Below, in pieces: positions 53,938 to 62,348 of a DNA stretch of 64,000 nt. The DNA is taken from the NCBI RefSeq assembly GCF_030123065.1, contig NZ_CP126093.1, positions 3,600,001 through 3,664,000 on the forward strand, written 5' to 3'. Source of the DNA: Neobacillus sp. DY30. Lineage in GTDB: Bacteria; Bacillota; Bacilli; Bacillales; Cytobacillaceae. Position 1 is the first letter of the stretch. Each line of letters opens with the position of its first letter. The position numbers were made by a program, and so were the translations under genes. The notes under the pieces are model-generated. The model ran no database searches, was not told the origin of the DNA, and saw nothing but the letters and a program-made list of their open reading frames with translations.

Positions 53938-54702
53938 TTAGATTGCCTTCGCTTCACTGCGAAGAAGTACAGCCAGTTCAGAAACTTGAGCTTTGATGTC
54001 ACCCTCCAAGATACGTCCTGCTCCTTTTTTCGGCGCAAAAAATGTCTCGGTAGTTATTGTCTTTACTTCTAGCACTTCTTCCATATGTAAATCATCAATC
54101 TCAATCCGCTCAATTGGCTTTTTCTTCGCTTTCATGATGCCATGCAAGGAAGGATAGCTCGGTTCATTTAATCCCTGTTGCGCTGTGACCAAAACTGGAA
54201 GAGATACCAAGACAACCTCTTTATCTCCTTCAACATCACGCTCGATCACCGCTTCGTTTCCAACAATCGCAAGCTTCGTAATCGTCGTCACTTGTGGAAT
54301 ATTGAGTTCCTCTGCAAGACGCGGACCAATTTGTCCACTGCCATAATCAACTCCCACATTACCGGCTAATATGATGTCAAATTCCCGATTTTTAATAACG
54401 GCCTCAAGAATTTTAACTGTACTGTATTCATCAAGATTTAAATCATCGCTATTAATGATAATCGCTTTATCCGCACCCATCGCAAGCGCCGTTCGCAGCC
54501 CATTCTCTTCACGTTCCGGTCCTACCGTGATAACCGTTACTTCCCCACCGTGCAAAGACCGCAATAGAAGCGCTTCTTCAATCGCATATACATCGTAAGG
54601 ATTGATGATGAAGTTTACCCCTTCTTCACTAACGGTGCCGTATTGGAACGCAATTTTTTCCTCCGGATCGAACGTTTGTTTCATCAATACTAAAATGTTC
54701 AT
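53938..54702 (-). CDS. etfB: Electron transfer flavoprotein beta subunit
   Basis: 254 residues. MNILVLMKQTFDPEEKIAFQ, NPYDVYAIEEALLLR, VTVITVGPEREENGLRTALA, ADKAIIINSDD and LAGNVGVDYGSGQIGPRLAE are EtfB signatures. It pairs with EtfA. Located between the MaoC genes and etfA. Confidence 0.94.
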   Translation of the reverse strand: MNILVLMKQTFDPEEKIAFQYGTVSEEGVNFIINPYDVYAIEEALLLRSLHGGEVTVITVGPEREENGLRTALAMGADKAIIINSDDLNLDEYSTVKILEAVIKNREFDIILAGNVGVDYGSGQIGPRLAEELNIPQVTTITKLAIVGNEAVIERDVEGDKEVVLVSLPVLVTAQQGLNEPSYPSLHGIMKAKKKPIERIEIDDLHMEEVLEVKTITTETFFAPKKGAGRILEGDIKAQVSELAVLLRSEAKAI

Positions 54703-54808
54703 GTTTTCGTATCCCCTTCTGATGTAATATTTTTAATGCAGTATAGAACTGAAAAAGGATTTTCGTTCTTAAATAAAAAACATTGTAAGTTTGGAGAATA
54801 TGATTGCT

Positions 54809-55219
54809 CTACTGAATCCTTGATGGTAATTTCGCTTCAAAAATCCCTGAAACTTTTACATCGCCTTCACAGTCTTTCGCCAGTACTTCAGCTATCACGA
54901 GGTTGTCAGCTTTTTTCTCTATCACTCTGCCAACAATTTCGATAGATTCTCCGGGATACGTCATTTTACTAAAACGTACTTGTATTCTCTTAATGTTTTT
55001 TCGTGGTATCCATGATGTAACTCCTTGGGATAACATCCCCATGATTAACATTCCGTGAGCAATAATTCCTGTGCCAGCTTGCTCCCCAACCTCTTCAACG
55101 GTATGTAGTGGATTAAAATCTCCAGATGCCCCTGCAAATCTTACGAGCTGAACTCGTGTAATTGGATCTTTTTTCAGAACAGGAAATGAATCTCCCACCT
55201 GCAAATCTTCAAAAAACAT
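54809..55219 (-). CDS. MaoC-like dehydratase, catalytic half
   Basis: 136 residues, single hot-dog fold. The hydratase 2 motif is intact: RFAGASGDFNPLHTVEEVGE followed by GIIAHGMLIMGMLSQ, with the expected catalytic Asp and His. It probably hydrates or dehydrates enoyl-CoA/(R)-3-hydroxyacyl-CoA together with the next upstream protein. An (R)-specific product would feed PhaC. 31-bp gap to its partner. Confidence 0.88.
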   Translation of the reverse strand: MFFEDLQVGDSFPVLKKDPITRVQLVRFAGASGDFNPLHTVEEVGEQAGTGIIAHGMLIMGMLSQGVTSWIPRKNIKRIQVRFSKMTYPGESIEIVGRVIEKKADNLVIAEVLAKDCEGDVKVSGIFEAKLPSRIQ

Positions 55220-55250
55220 GATTTATTTCTCCCCTATCATCAGGTACTAT

Positions 55251-55703
55251 TTAATGACGGTGAACTAACGTAATTTTAGCAATTGCCACTAATTCGCCTT
55301 TTTGTTTGGTAAATCTGGTTTCTTCCGTAACAAAATCCATTCCGCCAGAAGAACCGATTTTGGTATCTGCCCGAACAATCTTACTCGTAACATGAAGCTC
55401 ATCCCCGGCATAAATATCGCCAAGATATTCATACTCTTGTTCGCCATGCAATATTTTTAATGGGTTTAATTTCAATACTTCCATTTTTTCTTGAAAGCCA
55501 TATCCGCCATGATATTCAATGACTTGCAAAAAGGTAAGCGGAACGGGAATGCCATCATAACCTGCATCCCTCGCTGCCTCTAAGCTATAGTAAATCGGGT
55601 TATCATCACCAATGGCGATGGCTAATTCTTTTATTTTCCCTTTTTCCACTGCCATTCTGTAAGGTTCTAACTCAAGTCCAAGTAAATCTTTCACATCCGA
55701 CAA
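55251..55703 (-). CDS. FAS1-like MaoC N-terminal dehydratase, non-catalytic partner
   Basis: 150 residues: LLGLELEPYRMAVEKGKIKE, AIGDDNPIYYSLEAARDAGY, GIPVPLTFLQVIEYHGGYGF and LHGEQEYEYLGDIYAGDELH. At the position of the catalytic D-x(4)-H motif it has NPIYYS, lacking the histidine. Heterodimeric hydratases with one inactive hot-dog subunit are known (HadA/B-type and steroid degradation). Co-transcribed with the catalytic half. Confidence 0.85.
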   Translation of the reverse strand: MSDVKDLLGLELEPYRMAVEKGKIKELAIAIGDDNPIYYSLEAARDAGYDGIPVPLTFLQVIEYHGGYGFQEKMEVLKLNPLKILHGEQEYEYLGDIYAGDELHVTSKIVRADTKIGSSGGMDFVTEETRFTKQKGELVAIAKITLVHRH

Positions 55704-55764
55704 GTTCTTCCACCTCTTTAAAATAGTAGCTTCTTACTAACTTTGATTAAATTTTGAATTTTTT

Positions 55765-56907
55765 TTATTGTTTCAGCAGATTTCCAGCTATAACAAGACG
55801 CTGAATTTCTTGTGTTCCTTCATAGATTTGAGTGATTTTTGCATCTCTCATATAACGTTCTACCGGGTATTCCCTTGTGTAGCCATATCCTCCAAATATT
55901 TGGATAGCCTCTAGCGTAACTTCCATTGCAGTGTCTCCGGCTAAAAGTTTGGACATTGCCGATTGATGCACATAAGGGATTCCTTGGTCCTCTCGCCAGG
56001 CAGCTTGATATGTCAATAAACGAGAGGCTTCTATGTTTGTAGCCATATCGGCTAGTTTGAATTGTATAGCTTGAAGCGCGCTAATCGGTTTGCCAAATTG
56101 GAAGCGATTCTTCGCATATTCGACAGCTTTATCAAACGCTCCCTGAGCAATTCCCACCGCTTGGGCAGCTACACCATTTCGACCGCCGTCAAGGGTCATC
56201 ATGGCAATCTTGAACCCTTCGCCCACTTGTCCCAAGAGATTTTCCTTTGGAACGCGGCAGTCCTCAAAAATCACTTCCGTTGTTGCGGAGGAGCGAATGC
56301 CCATCTTTTTCTCCTTCTTTCCTACAGAAAATCCTGGGAAGTCCTTTTCCACAATAAATGCGGTAATCCCCTTATGCTTTAGTTCCGGATTGGTCTGGGC
56401 AAAGACAATATAGGTATCCGCATAACCACCGTTGGTAATAAAAATCTTCGAACCGTTCAAGATCCACTCATCGCCTTTAAGTACCGCAGATGTTTTCATT
56501 CCGCTGGAATCAGATCCGGATCCTGGTTCTGTCAAGCAATACGCACCCATGCTTTTTCCCTCTGCCATGACTCGCAAATATTTTTGTTTTTGTGCCTCCG
56601 TTCCGAACTTGAAAACAGGCCATCCGGCTAACGATGTATGGGCGGCAAGAGTAGTCCCTATGGAAGCATCCACCCGGGAAAGTTCTTCCACCGTGATCAC
56701 ATAACTCATATAATCGGCACCGGCACCACCGTATTCCTCTGGCCAAGGGATTCCGCATAAGCCAAGTTCTGCCATCTTCCGCCAAATCTTGATATCAAAG
56801 TATTCTTCTTCATCTCGCTGTGCTGCAGTTGGCTCACATTCGTTCAGTGCAAATTCGCGCACCATTTTTTGCATCATCTGATGTTCTTCTGATAATAAAA
56901 AGTTCAT
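55765..56907 (-). CDS. Acyl-CoA dehydrogenase
   Basis: 380 residues. [78 protein letters not shown], and the catalytic glutamate E363 in [20 protein letters not shown]. Short- to medium-chain or branched-chain class; the substrate cannot be fixed. It delivers electrons to the EtfBA of the same operon. Confidence 0.93.
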   Translation of the reverse strand: MNFLLSEEHQMMQKMVREFALNECEPTAAQRDEEEYFDIKIWRKMAELGLCGIPWPEEYGGAGADYMSYVITVEELSRVDASIGTTLAAHTSLAGWPVFKFGTEAQKQKYLRVMAEGKSMGAYCLTEPGSGSDSSGMKTSAVLKGDEWILNGSKIFITNGGYADTYIVFAQTNPELKHKGITAFIVEKDFPGFSVGKKEKKMGIRSSATTEVIFEDCRVPKENLLGQVGEGFKIAMMTLDGGRNGVAAQAVGIAQGAFDKAVEYAKNRFQFGKPISALQAIQFKLADMATNIEASRLLTYQAAWREDQGIPYVHQSAMSKLLAGDTAMEVTLEAIQIFGGYGYTREYPVERYMRDAKITQIYEGTQEIQRLVIAGNLLKQ

Positions 56908-57034
56908 TGTTAGACCCCTCTTTAATATATTTTGTGCATCCTATTTCGCCCGAGTATGTTGAGCGAGCGATTGCTCAATACGAAGATAGCTGTAATAACT
57001 CCCACCTTTTCAAGGATGGGAATTTAATCGCAAT

Positions 57035-57817
57035 TTACACTTTTTGCTCGATCATCTTTCGGGTATAGACGGTTACCCACTTCCTTGGCAGCAGTCCCAC
57101 TGATTTAGCCATAATTTTATTTTTAAAGCCTGGAATAATCACTGTTTTATTCTTCATTAACCCTGCAAAGCCACACTTGGCAACTGCTTCTGGGTCCATC
57201 AAGTTCTTTATGAAAATTTTTGTTCCTGTTGCTGCCAACCCTTCCGTGAGCGGTGTTTTCGTTGAAGGGGGACATAATACACTAACATGAACTCCGGTTC
57301 CTTTTAGTTCTTCCGCAATCGCTTCTGAAAAGGTTAAGACATACGATTTGCTTGCCCCATACATCGACATCCCTGGAGTTGGCTGAAAGGCCGCCGTTGA
57401 AGCCACATTTAAAATTTTACCTTGCTTTCGTTTAACCATTTCACCCGCTATCAGTCTGGTTAAATACGTGAGTGAAATCATGTTAAGCTGCAGGCATTCC
57501 AATTCTTTCTTAATATCCAATTCCGTCATTAACCCTAATCCGCCTGCACCGGCATTATTAATCAAAATATCGATGTTGATACCTATGTTTTTCAAGTGCA
57601 GATGCAAGTTCTCTACTGTTACATGGCTGCTTAAGTCACCGGCAAAAGTATTTACTTTCACTCCATACTCCTTTTGTAAAATCTCAGCCTGTTGTTCCAA
57701 CAATGTTGCGTCTCTAGCAACTAATACCAAGTTATAGCGATGGCCTGCGAAAACTTTTGCGAATTCCAAACCGATCCCTTTAGTAGCGCCTGTAATCAAA
57801 ACTGTTTCTGTTGGCAT
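57035..57817 (-). CDS. Short-chain dehydrogenase (DltE/YqjQ-like), first gene of the main operon
   Basis: 260 residues. TVLITGATKGIGLEFAKVF (TGxxxGIG at 9-16), ILINNAGAGGLG, VASTAAFQPTPGMSMYGASK (catalytic S and YxxxK, about 140-156). The C-terminus is basic and slightly hydrophobic. Substrate unknown. A conserved ~60-bp motif lies just upstream (57870-57953). A 127-bp gap to the next gene holds a small hairpin (TTGAGC/GCTCAA near 56960). Confidence 0.88.
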   Translation of the reverse strand: MPTETVLITGATKGIGLEFAKVFAGHRYNLVLVARDATLLEQQAEILQKEYGVKVNTFAGDLSSHVTVENLHLHLKNIGINIDILINNAGAGGLGLMTELDIKKELECLQLNMISLTYLTRLIAGEMVKRKQGKILNVASTAAFQPTPGMSMYGASKSYVLTFSEAIAEELKGTGVHVSVLCPPSTKTPLTEGLAATGTKIFIKNLMDPEAVAKCGFAGLMKNKTVIIPGFKNKIMAKSVGLLPRKWVTVYTRKMIEQKV

Positions 57818-57869
57818 ATGTTTTTTAGCCCCTTACGTTTGGAATATTCTAAAATTTATAAATATTATC

Positions 57870-57953
57870 ATATTATTGATTATACTCATTAGTATAAATT
57901 AAATAAAATTAAAGATTTTAATATATAAATAAGTGTTATTAATATTAAGATAG
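57870..57953. promoter_or_regulatory. Operator-like motif 1 (probable LysR site)
   Basis: ATTGATTATACT, then AAATAAAATTAAAGATTTTA (57901-57920), then TAAATAAGTGTTATTAATATT. Almost the same ~70 bp recurs at 59570-59648. It contains a TTAAAGATTTTAA dyad of the T-N11-A type used by LysR proteins. It stands before the SDR gene that opens the main operon. Confidence 0.6.
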
Positions 57954-58006
57954 TGAAAACTATTAATTTTTCTAATTTCCTGGAATTAAAAAGAGTTACG
58001 CATAAT

Positions 58007-58053
58007 AAAAAGAGAAGCCTCGTCGTCACTTAGACACCCGGGCTTCTCTTTTT
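58007..58053. terminator. Terminator after the cupin gene
   Basis: AAAAAGAGAAGCC and GGCTTCTCTTTTT form a 13-bp stem that has a T run in both directions. It lies 18 bp after the cupin stop and separates it from the main operon. Confidence 0.88.
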
Positions 58054-58070
58054 ATTACCAGATTTATTTA

Positions 58071-58547
58071 TTAAAACGCAGTCACATCAACGGGTTCAAT
58101 TCCTTCAGCCTCGCAATAGTCAAGGTATCTTTTCAGGAATGATTCCCAGTTATCTCGTGCAATAATTTCTCCATTCTCACCCAGATAGTCTAATGTTCCT
58201 TCCACAATATTGAAGGTAATAACGTCTTCATCCCCTACAGCTGAAGGTGTATGTGTGGAGCCAGCAGGTTCAAAAACCATGTCGCCAGGTTTGGAGATCC
58301 AAGACTCCTCTAGATATCTCCAAGATCCTTGTACGGTATAAACAATGACTTGTCCAGGATGAAAATGGGCAGGAAGCTGCATTTTCGCAGGTACATATAA
58401 TAAGGTAATATTCTGTCCTGTCACAGGGTTGACTTTAAGCAATTTAAATTTCGCATCTCCGAAATAAGGAACCCAAGGCAATTCATCTACATTAACATTT
58501 CCTGCATGATATGCTACTGCTGCTTGTACATTTTTTACATTACTCAC
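58071..58547 (-). CDS. Cupin protein, 2,4'-dihydroxyacetophenone dioxygenase-like
   Basis: 158 residues. GQNITLLYVPAKMQLPAHFH, then PGQVIVYTVQGSWRYLEESW and PGDMVFEPAGSTHTPSAVGD. The cupin metal ligands HxH (in AHFHPG) and the later His (STHT) are present. The sequence resembles the DAD/ChrR-type cupins that cleave aryl ketones; the true substrate is uncertain. GTG 58547 is chosen because AGAGGG lies 8 nt upstream. Motif copy 4 lies upstream. Confidence 0.75.
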   Translation of the reverse strand: MSNVKNVQAAVAYHAGNVNVDELPWVPYFGDAKFKLLKVNPVTGQNITLLYVPAKMQLPAHFHPGQVIVYTVQGSWRYLEESWISKPGDMVFEPAGSTHTPSAVGDEDVITFNIVEGTLDYLGENGEIIARDNWESFLKRYLDYCEAEGIEPVDVTAF

Positions 58548-58652
58548 TAAAATTCCCTCTTCCATTGTATATTTTTAAATTCGCATGCTGTTAACGCTTA
58601 CATTATTCAGCTACTTAACTTCTTTGAATTTATAATCTCAGTATATTTTTAA

Positions 58653-58710
58653 TTTTCAGCTAAGTAAAATTAACATTTTTAATGTGCAATTAAGTTTGAT
58701 TAATTTACAC
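58653..58710. promoter_or_regulatory. Operator-like motif 4 (diverged)
   Basis: TTTTCAGCTAAGTAAAATTA, then CATTTTTAATGTGCAATTAA. It matches motif 3 (TTTTCAGTTAAATAAAATTA at 63611) with several changes. It lies upstream of the cupin gene. Confidence 0.5.
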
Positions 58711-58731
58711 TGTTCGTTGTTTGGATGGAAT

Positions 58732-59520
58732 TTACTTAGCCCCAAGGCCCCCATCAAGAACCAATATTTGTCCCGTACAATAATTAGAAGCTGCTGAAGC
58801 AAAGTAAAGGAGAGCACCTACTAAATCATTGTCATTGCCTAACCTTCTAACTGGAACTTGGGAAGCAATGAAAGGACCTGCTTTGTGTACAAGTGTTCCC
58901 GGTATTTCTGGGTTATTCATTCCAGTAGTGAACACTCCAGGAGCAATGGAATTTACATACACTCCATGGCGACCCCACTTAACTGCAAGATCCTTCGTTA
59001 AAGTCATAACGGCACCCTTACTAGTTGTATACCCTACAGAATCTACTGCTTCTGGATCGACGCCTTTAAAACCAATACTAGAAGAAATGTTAATGATTTT
59101 TCCGTATGCGTTTTCAATCATATGTTTTCCTACAGCTTGACACATTAAGAATGTACCAGTCACATTTGTATCAAGCATAGCTTGCCATTGCTTTAAAGGC
59201 ATTTCAGTAGCAGGTGTTTCAAAAACCGTTCCGCTGCTGTTGACTAAAATTCCGATTTTCCCAAAATGAGAAACCGCTTTCTCTAAGCCTTGAACGACAG
59301 ATTCAGGATTTGTTACATCCACTGCTAGAGCAAGTGCTTGTTTTCCTAATGCCTCTATTTCTTTTACAACTTCTTCGCAAACCTCTAACCGACGAGAACA
59401 TACTACAACGTTTGCACCTGCCTCAGCTAGAGCCAGTGCCATTACACGCCCTAGACCGCTGCCGCCTCCGGTAACGATTGCTGTCTGTCCGGTTAAATCA
59501 AACAATTGTTTTAATGACAT
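58732..59520 (-). CDS. Short-chain dehydrogenase/reductase (FabG/Gno-like)
   Basis: 262 residues. GQTAIVTGGGSGLGRVMALA, VDVTNPESVVQGLEKAV, LVNSSGTVFETP (usually NNAG), INISSSIGFKGVDPEAVDSV, YTTSKGAVMTLTKDLAVKWG and PGVFTTGM. All catalytic residues are present. It could reduce a ketone or oxidise a secondary alcohol in the pathway, or serve as the missing PhaB-type reductase; sequence alone does not decide. Divergent from the LysR gene. Confidence 0.88.
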   Translation of the reverse strand: MSLKQLFDLTGQTAIVTGGGSGLGRVMALALAEAGANVVVCSRRLEVCEEVVKEIEALGKQALALAVDVTNPESVVQGLEKAVSHFGKIGILVNSSGTVFETPATEMPLKQWQAMLDTNVTGTFLMCQAVGKHMIENAYGKIINISSSIGFKGVDPEAVDSVGYTTSKGAVMTLTKDLAVKWGRHGVYVNSIAPGVFTTGMNNPEIPGTLVHKAGPFIASQVPVRRLGNDNDLVGALLYFASAASNYCTGQILVLDGGLGAK

Positions 59521-59549
59521 TTTACATTTCCCCCTAATTAAGAATATTC

Positions 59550-59648
59550 AAAGATTTTAAAAATCTTATTGATATTGATTGTACTAGTAAATTATAATGA
59601 AATAAAATTAAAGATTTTAATGTGTAAATAAGTATTACTAATATTGAA
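59550..59648. promoter_or_regulatory. Operator-like motif 2 between SDR and LysR genes
   Basis: ATTGATTGTACT, AAATAAAATTAAAGATTTTA (59600-59619) and TAAATAAGTATTACTAATATT, nearly identical to motif 1. A further dyad AAGATTTTAAAAATCTT lies at 59551-59567. It stands in the divergent region of the regulator gene, where LysR proteins usually bind. Confidence 0.65.
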
Positions 59649-59662
59649 AAAGGGGTACAGCA

Positions 59663-60568
59663 ATGAATATTGAACAATTACTATATATCGTTGAAGTTGC
59701 TAAATACAATTCATTGTCTATTGCGGCACAGAATCTACATGTAACTCAATCCACAATCAGTCAGTCCATTACCAACTTTGAAAAGGAGCTAGGGATTAAA
59801 ATTCTTAAACGGTCACGGGGACATGGTGCTGTCCCAACCGATGAAGGCAGAATCATTCTAAAGCTTGCCTACGAAGTACAAAAAAAACTTGAAGAAATAA
59901 AAGAGACAGCCAACTTAATGAATTCCACAGAAGTGGGGGAACTAAAAATTTCTTCTCTACCAGGTTTAATGACCTTTCTAGTAAAAGCAATATCTGCTTT
60001 TAGACATGATTATCCTCACGTAAATCTGGAGGTAACCGAAAAAAGTGGTACTGCTGTGATTGAAGATGTCAGGCAGCATAAGACTGATTTCGGATTGATT
60101 ACATATTCTAGTGATTTGACCGTAAACATGGAAGGAATAGCTTTTGAAGCACTCATAGAGGGGAAACAGAAAGTATATGTTTCTAAGCATTCGCCCTTAG
60201 CGTTTCTAGGTACCGTAACACCAAATGATATACTTGATCAAACTCTCGTCACCTATAAAGGTGAATTAATGCAACATTTTGTAAAAGATTTTTTTAACAG
60301 ATATAAGCCCTTGAAAATCCTATTTACATCAAATAATATGGATGGTCTTCTCCAAGCGATCAATGAAAATTTGGCCATTTCATTTGCTCCTGATTTCGTA
60401 ATGAAAAATTATCCCTCTGTCATCAATGGAGATATAATTCCGGTAGATTTGATAAATCATAGCACTGTAAATATTTCTTTAGGGTTGGTTCGATCAGAAA
60501 ATAAACATTTATCCACTTTTGCCAACAAATATATTCAATATCTGAAATCTGAAATTATTAAAAGTTAA
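59663..60568 (+). CDS. LysR family regulator of the catabolic island
   Basis: 301 residues. HTH (MNIEQLLYIVEVAKYNSLSI, AAQNLHVTQSTISQSITNFE, about 1-60) and an effector domain (GELKISSLPGLMTFLVKAIS, FGLITYSSDL, LAISFAPDFVMKNYPS). AAAAGGGG precedes the ATG. It is divergent from the SDR at 58732, with motif 2 between. Recurrence of that motif before three other units suggests this protein controls them. Inducer unknown. Confidence 0.9.
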   Translation: MNIEQLLYIVEVAKYNSLSIAAQNLHVTQSTISQSITNFEKELGIKILKRSRGHGAVPTDEGRIILKLAYEVQKKLEEIKETANLMNSTEVGELKISSLPGLMTFLVKAISAFRHDYPHVNLEVTEKSGTAVIEDVRQHKTDFGLITYSSDLTVNMEGIAFEALIEGKQKVYVSKHSPLAFLGTVTPNDILDQTLVTYKGELMQHFVKDFFNRYKPLKILFTSNNMDGLLQAINENLAISFAPDFVMKNYPSVINGDIIPVDLINHSTVNISLGLVRSENKHLSTFANKYIQYLKSEIIKS

Positions 60569-60575
60569 GACAGAA

Positions 60576-60623
60576 AAAAAGAGAAGCAACTACGTCCAAA
60601 ATGGACTTAGTGCTTCTCTTTTT
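60576..60623. terminator. Bidirectional terminator after the LysR gene
   Basis: AAAAAGAGAAGCA and TGCTTCTCTTTTT pair with an inner stem (GTCCA/TGGAC). T runs on both strands. It also ends the transcript of the small Cys-rich gene at 60698. Confidence 0.85.
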
Positions 60624-60697
60624 ATAGGAATCTATTAGTATTATTAAATCCTGAGTTCCTTTTTCCACCAACGCCAGGATCAGATTCTCGGGAATTC

Positions 60698-60871
60698 CTA
60701 TACACCCGATTTTATTCCATCTTCCTCTTCAATATGATCATCAGCATAAGTCTCGGAAATCTTATCCAGACAATTCCAGCACTTACTGCGATTTCGCTCC
60801 ATAATGGCCAATTCTTCATTGCAATCTACACAACAATCCATTCCATCAACAGCTTTGTTATTTTTACACAT
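60698..60871 (-). CDS. 57-residue cysteine-rich protein (probable zinc finger)
   Basis: MCKNNKAVDGMDCCVDCNEE, then LAIMERNRSKCWNCLDKISE, and an acidic tail TYADDHIEEEDGIKSGV. CCxxC and CxxC pairs 16 residues apart suggest one zinc site. A very strong GGAGGGG lies 7 nt before ATG 60871. It follows the MFS gene by 33 bp and precedes a terminator, so it is the last gene of that operon. I know no family. It is short, but its ribosome site, position and Cys pattern argue that it is real. Confidence 0.7.
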   Translation of the reverse strand: MCKNNKAVDGMDCCVDCNEELAIMERNRSKCWNCLDKISETYADDHIEEEDGIKSGV

Positions 60872-60904
60872 ATTTCTTCCCCTCCTCGATTAAATCATGA
60901 TTTT

Positions 60905-62194
60905 TTAAACAATCACTGTTTCCTCAGCTTTTATCGTTGTGTCAGTTTGCTTCGCAGGACGTACAATCGCCCAAAACAATAATCCGAAAACAAACATAAC
61001 CAATGAAGTTACTAGGAACCCATAACCATATCCAATTGCCTCAGTTCCTGAATTTTCAATAAAATTCCCGAATATAACTGGAGCAATAATACTTGTTGAA
61101 CTAGAAAGAGCAACATATGTCCCTTGTGCTTTTCCTATGTTTTTGGTAGAAAAGAAATCCATTAACATGGCAGGTGCGAGTGATAGAATAACAATCGCAA
61201 AACCTGGAGCAAGGATGAAGAACAAGATGGAGATAGCACTTGAATTCACGACACTTCCTAGATATAAACAAATAGCGGATAGCACCATTGAAATACCTGC
61301 AAGATTTACTCGTGCTTTTCGAATATCTCCTGTTTTACGATAAAGCCGATCTGATATCAAGGCAAATCCAATTTGGCAAATGGCAGCGAAGAGAAAAGGT
61401 AAAGACACTGCCATTTTTAATATTTTTCCATCAAAATGTTGAATTTTGGCAAAGTATGCTGGGAACCAAACCGCTTGAACAGACAATAACCAATAGGCAC
61501 AGCCTGCACACAAAACGGTAAAAATAAAATTTTTAGAAAGAAGATGCGGAAGAAATTGACGCCAAGAAACCTTAGAAGGGATGAATGAGTTCTTATCCTC
61601 TTGTTCAAATGTAGGCAACCCGATTTCTTTTGGGCTTTCTTTTCCGAAAATCATCCATAATACTGTAACAATAAGTCCAACAATCCCCATTGCGATAAAA
61701 GCAGATCTCCATCCATTTTGACTGATCAAGGAGATTAATAATGGAGAAGCAATCGCTGGCCCGATTGTTGCTCCAAAGAGAACTGCGCCAAAACCTATAC
61801 CATGTCTGTGTTTAGGGAACCATTTTCCTATTAAAGAAGTGGATATCGCGATGGCTGGACCTTCTCCTGCTCCCAAGATCATTCTTGAAAACATTAATAA
61901 AGACAGACTGGAAACAAAAGGTGTGGTAAATTGAACAGCCAGCCATATAAACATGATCCAAGTAAACATTTTTTTCGTGTTTTTGGAATCGGCCATGCCC
62001 CCAATAATTAAAGAAGATATGGTAAAGAACCAAAAGAATGAGCTTCCAACAACTCCCCATTCTGAAGGACTTAAATTTAACTCTTTCATTAAGGGAACGG
62101 AAACTAAACCGATGATAATTTTATCAACTTGGTTGACCATTCCGGAAGCAACTAGAATTAATAATATAATCCAAGAATATTTTGGTGTTTTCAA
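60905..62194 (-). CDS. MFS transporter (anion:cation symporter/ExuT-like)
   Basis: About 430 residues with 12 helices. VDKIIIGLVSVPLMKELNLS, the loop RMILGAGEGPAIAISTSLIG and KWFPKHRHGIGFGAVLFGAT are typical of the ACS family that imports organic acids. TTG 62194 is chosen because AAGGGGAG lies 9 nt upstream; the frame from 62254 adds 20 residues before it. It is the likely importer for the island's substrate, with the TauD gene upstream. Confidence 0.88.
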   Translation of the reverse strand: MKTPKYSWIILLILVASGMVNQVDKIIIGLVSVPLMKELNLSPSEWGVVGSSFFWFFTISSLIIGGMADSKNTKKMFTWIMFIWLAVQFTTPFVSSLSLLMFSRMILGAGEGPAIAISTSLIGKWFPKHRHGIGFGAVLFGATIGPAIASPLLISLISQNGWRSAFIAMGIVGLIVTVLWMIFGKESPKEIGLPTFEQEDKNSFIPSKVSWRQFLPHLLSKNFIFTVLCAGCAYWLLSVQAVWFPAYFAKIQHFDGKILKMAVSLPFLFAAICQIGFALISDRLYRKTGDIRKARVNLAGISMVLSAICLYLGSVVNSSAISILFFILAPGFAIVILSLAPAMLMDFFSTKNIGKAQGTYVALSSSTSIIAPVIFGNFIENSGTEAIGYGYGFLVTSLVMFVFGLLFWAIVRPAKQTDTTIKAEETVIV

Positions 62195-62348
62195 TGTAAA
62201 ATTCTCCCCTTCTTTTCTACTAATTAAGGAACATCTTTTCATAAAAATCTGCAAGGCACTCCCATCAACATAAAGCTATTCGTCTTCTTATGAAAATGAT
62301 TGTAAAGGTAATTCTTCTATGTTTAAACACCTGTTATTTATTAAAACA

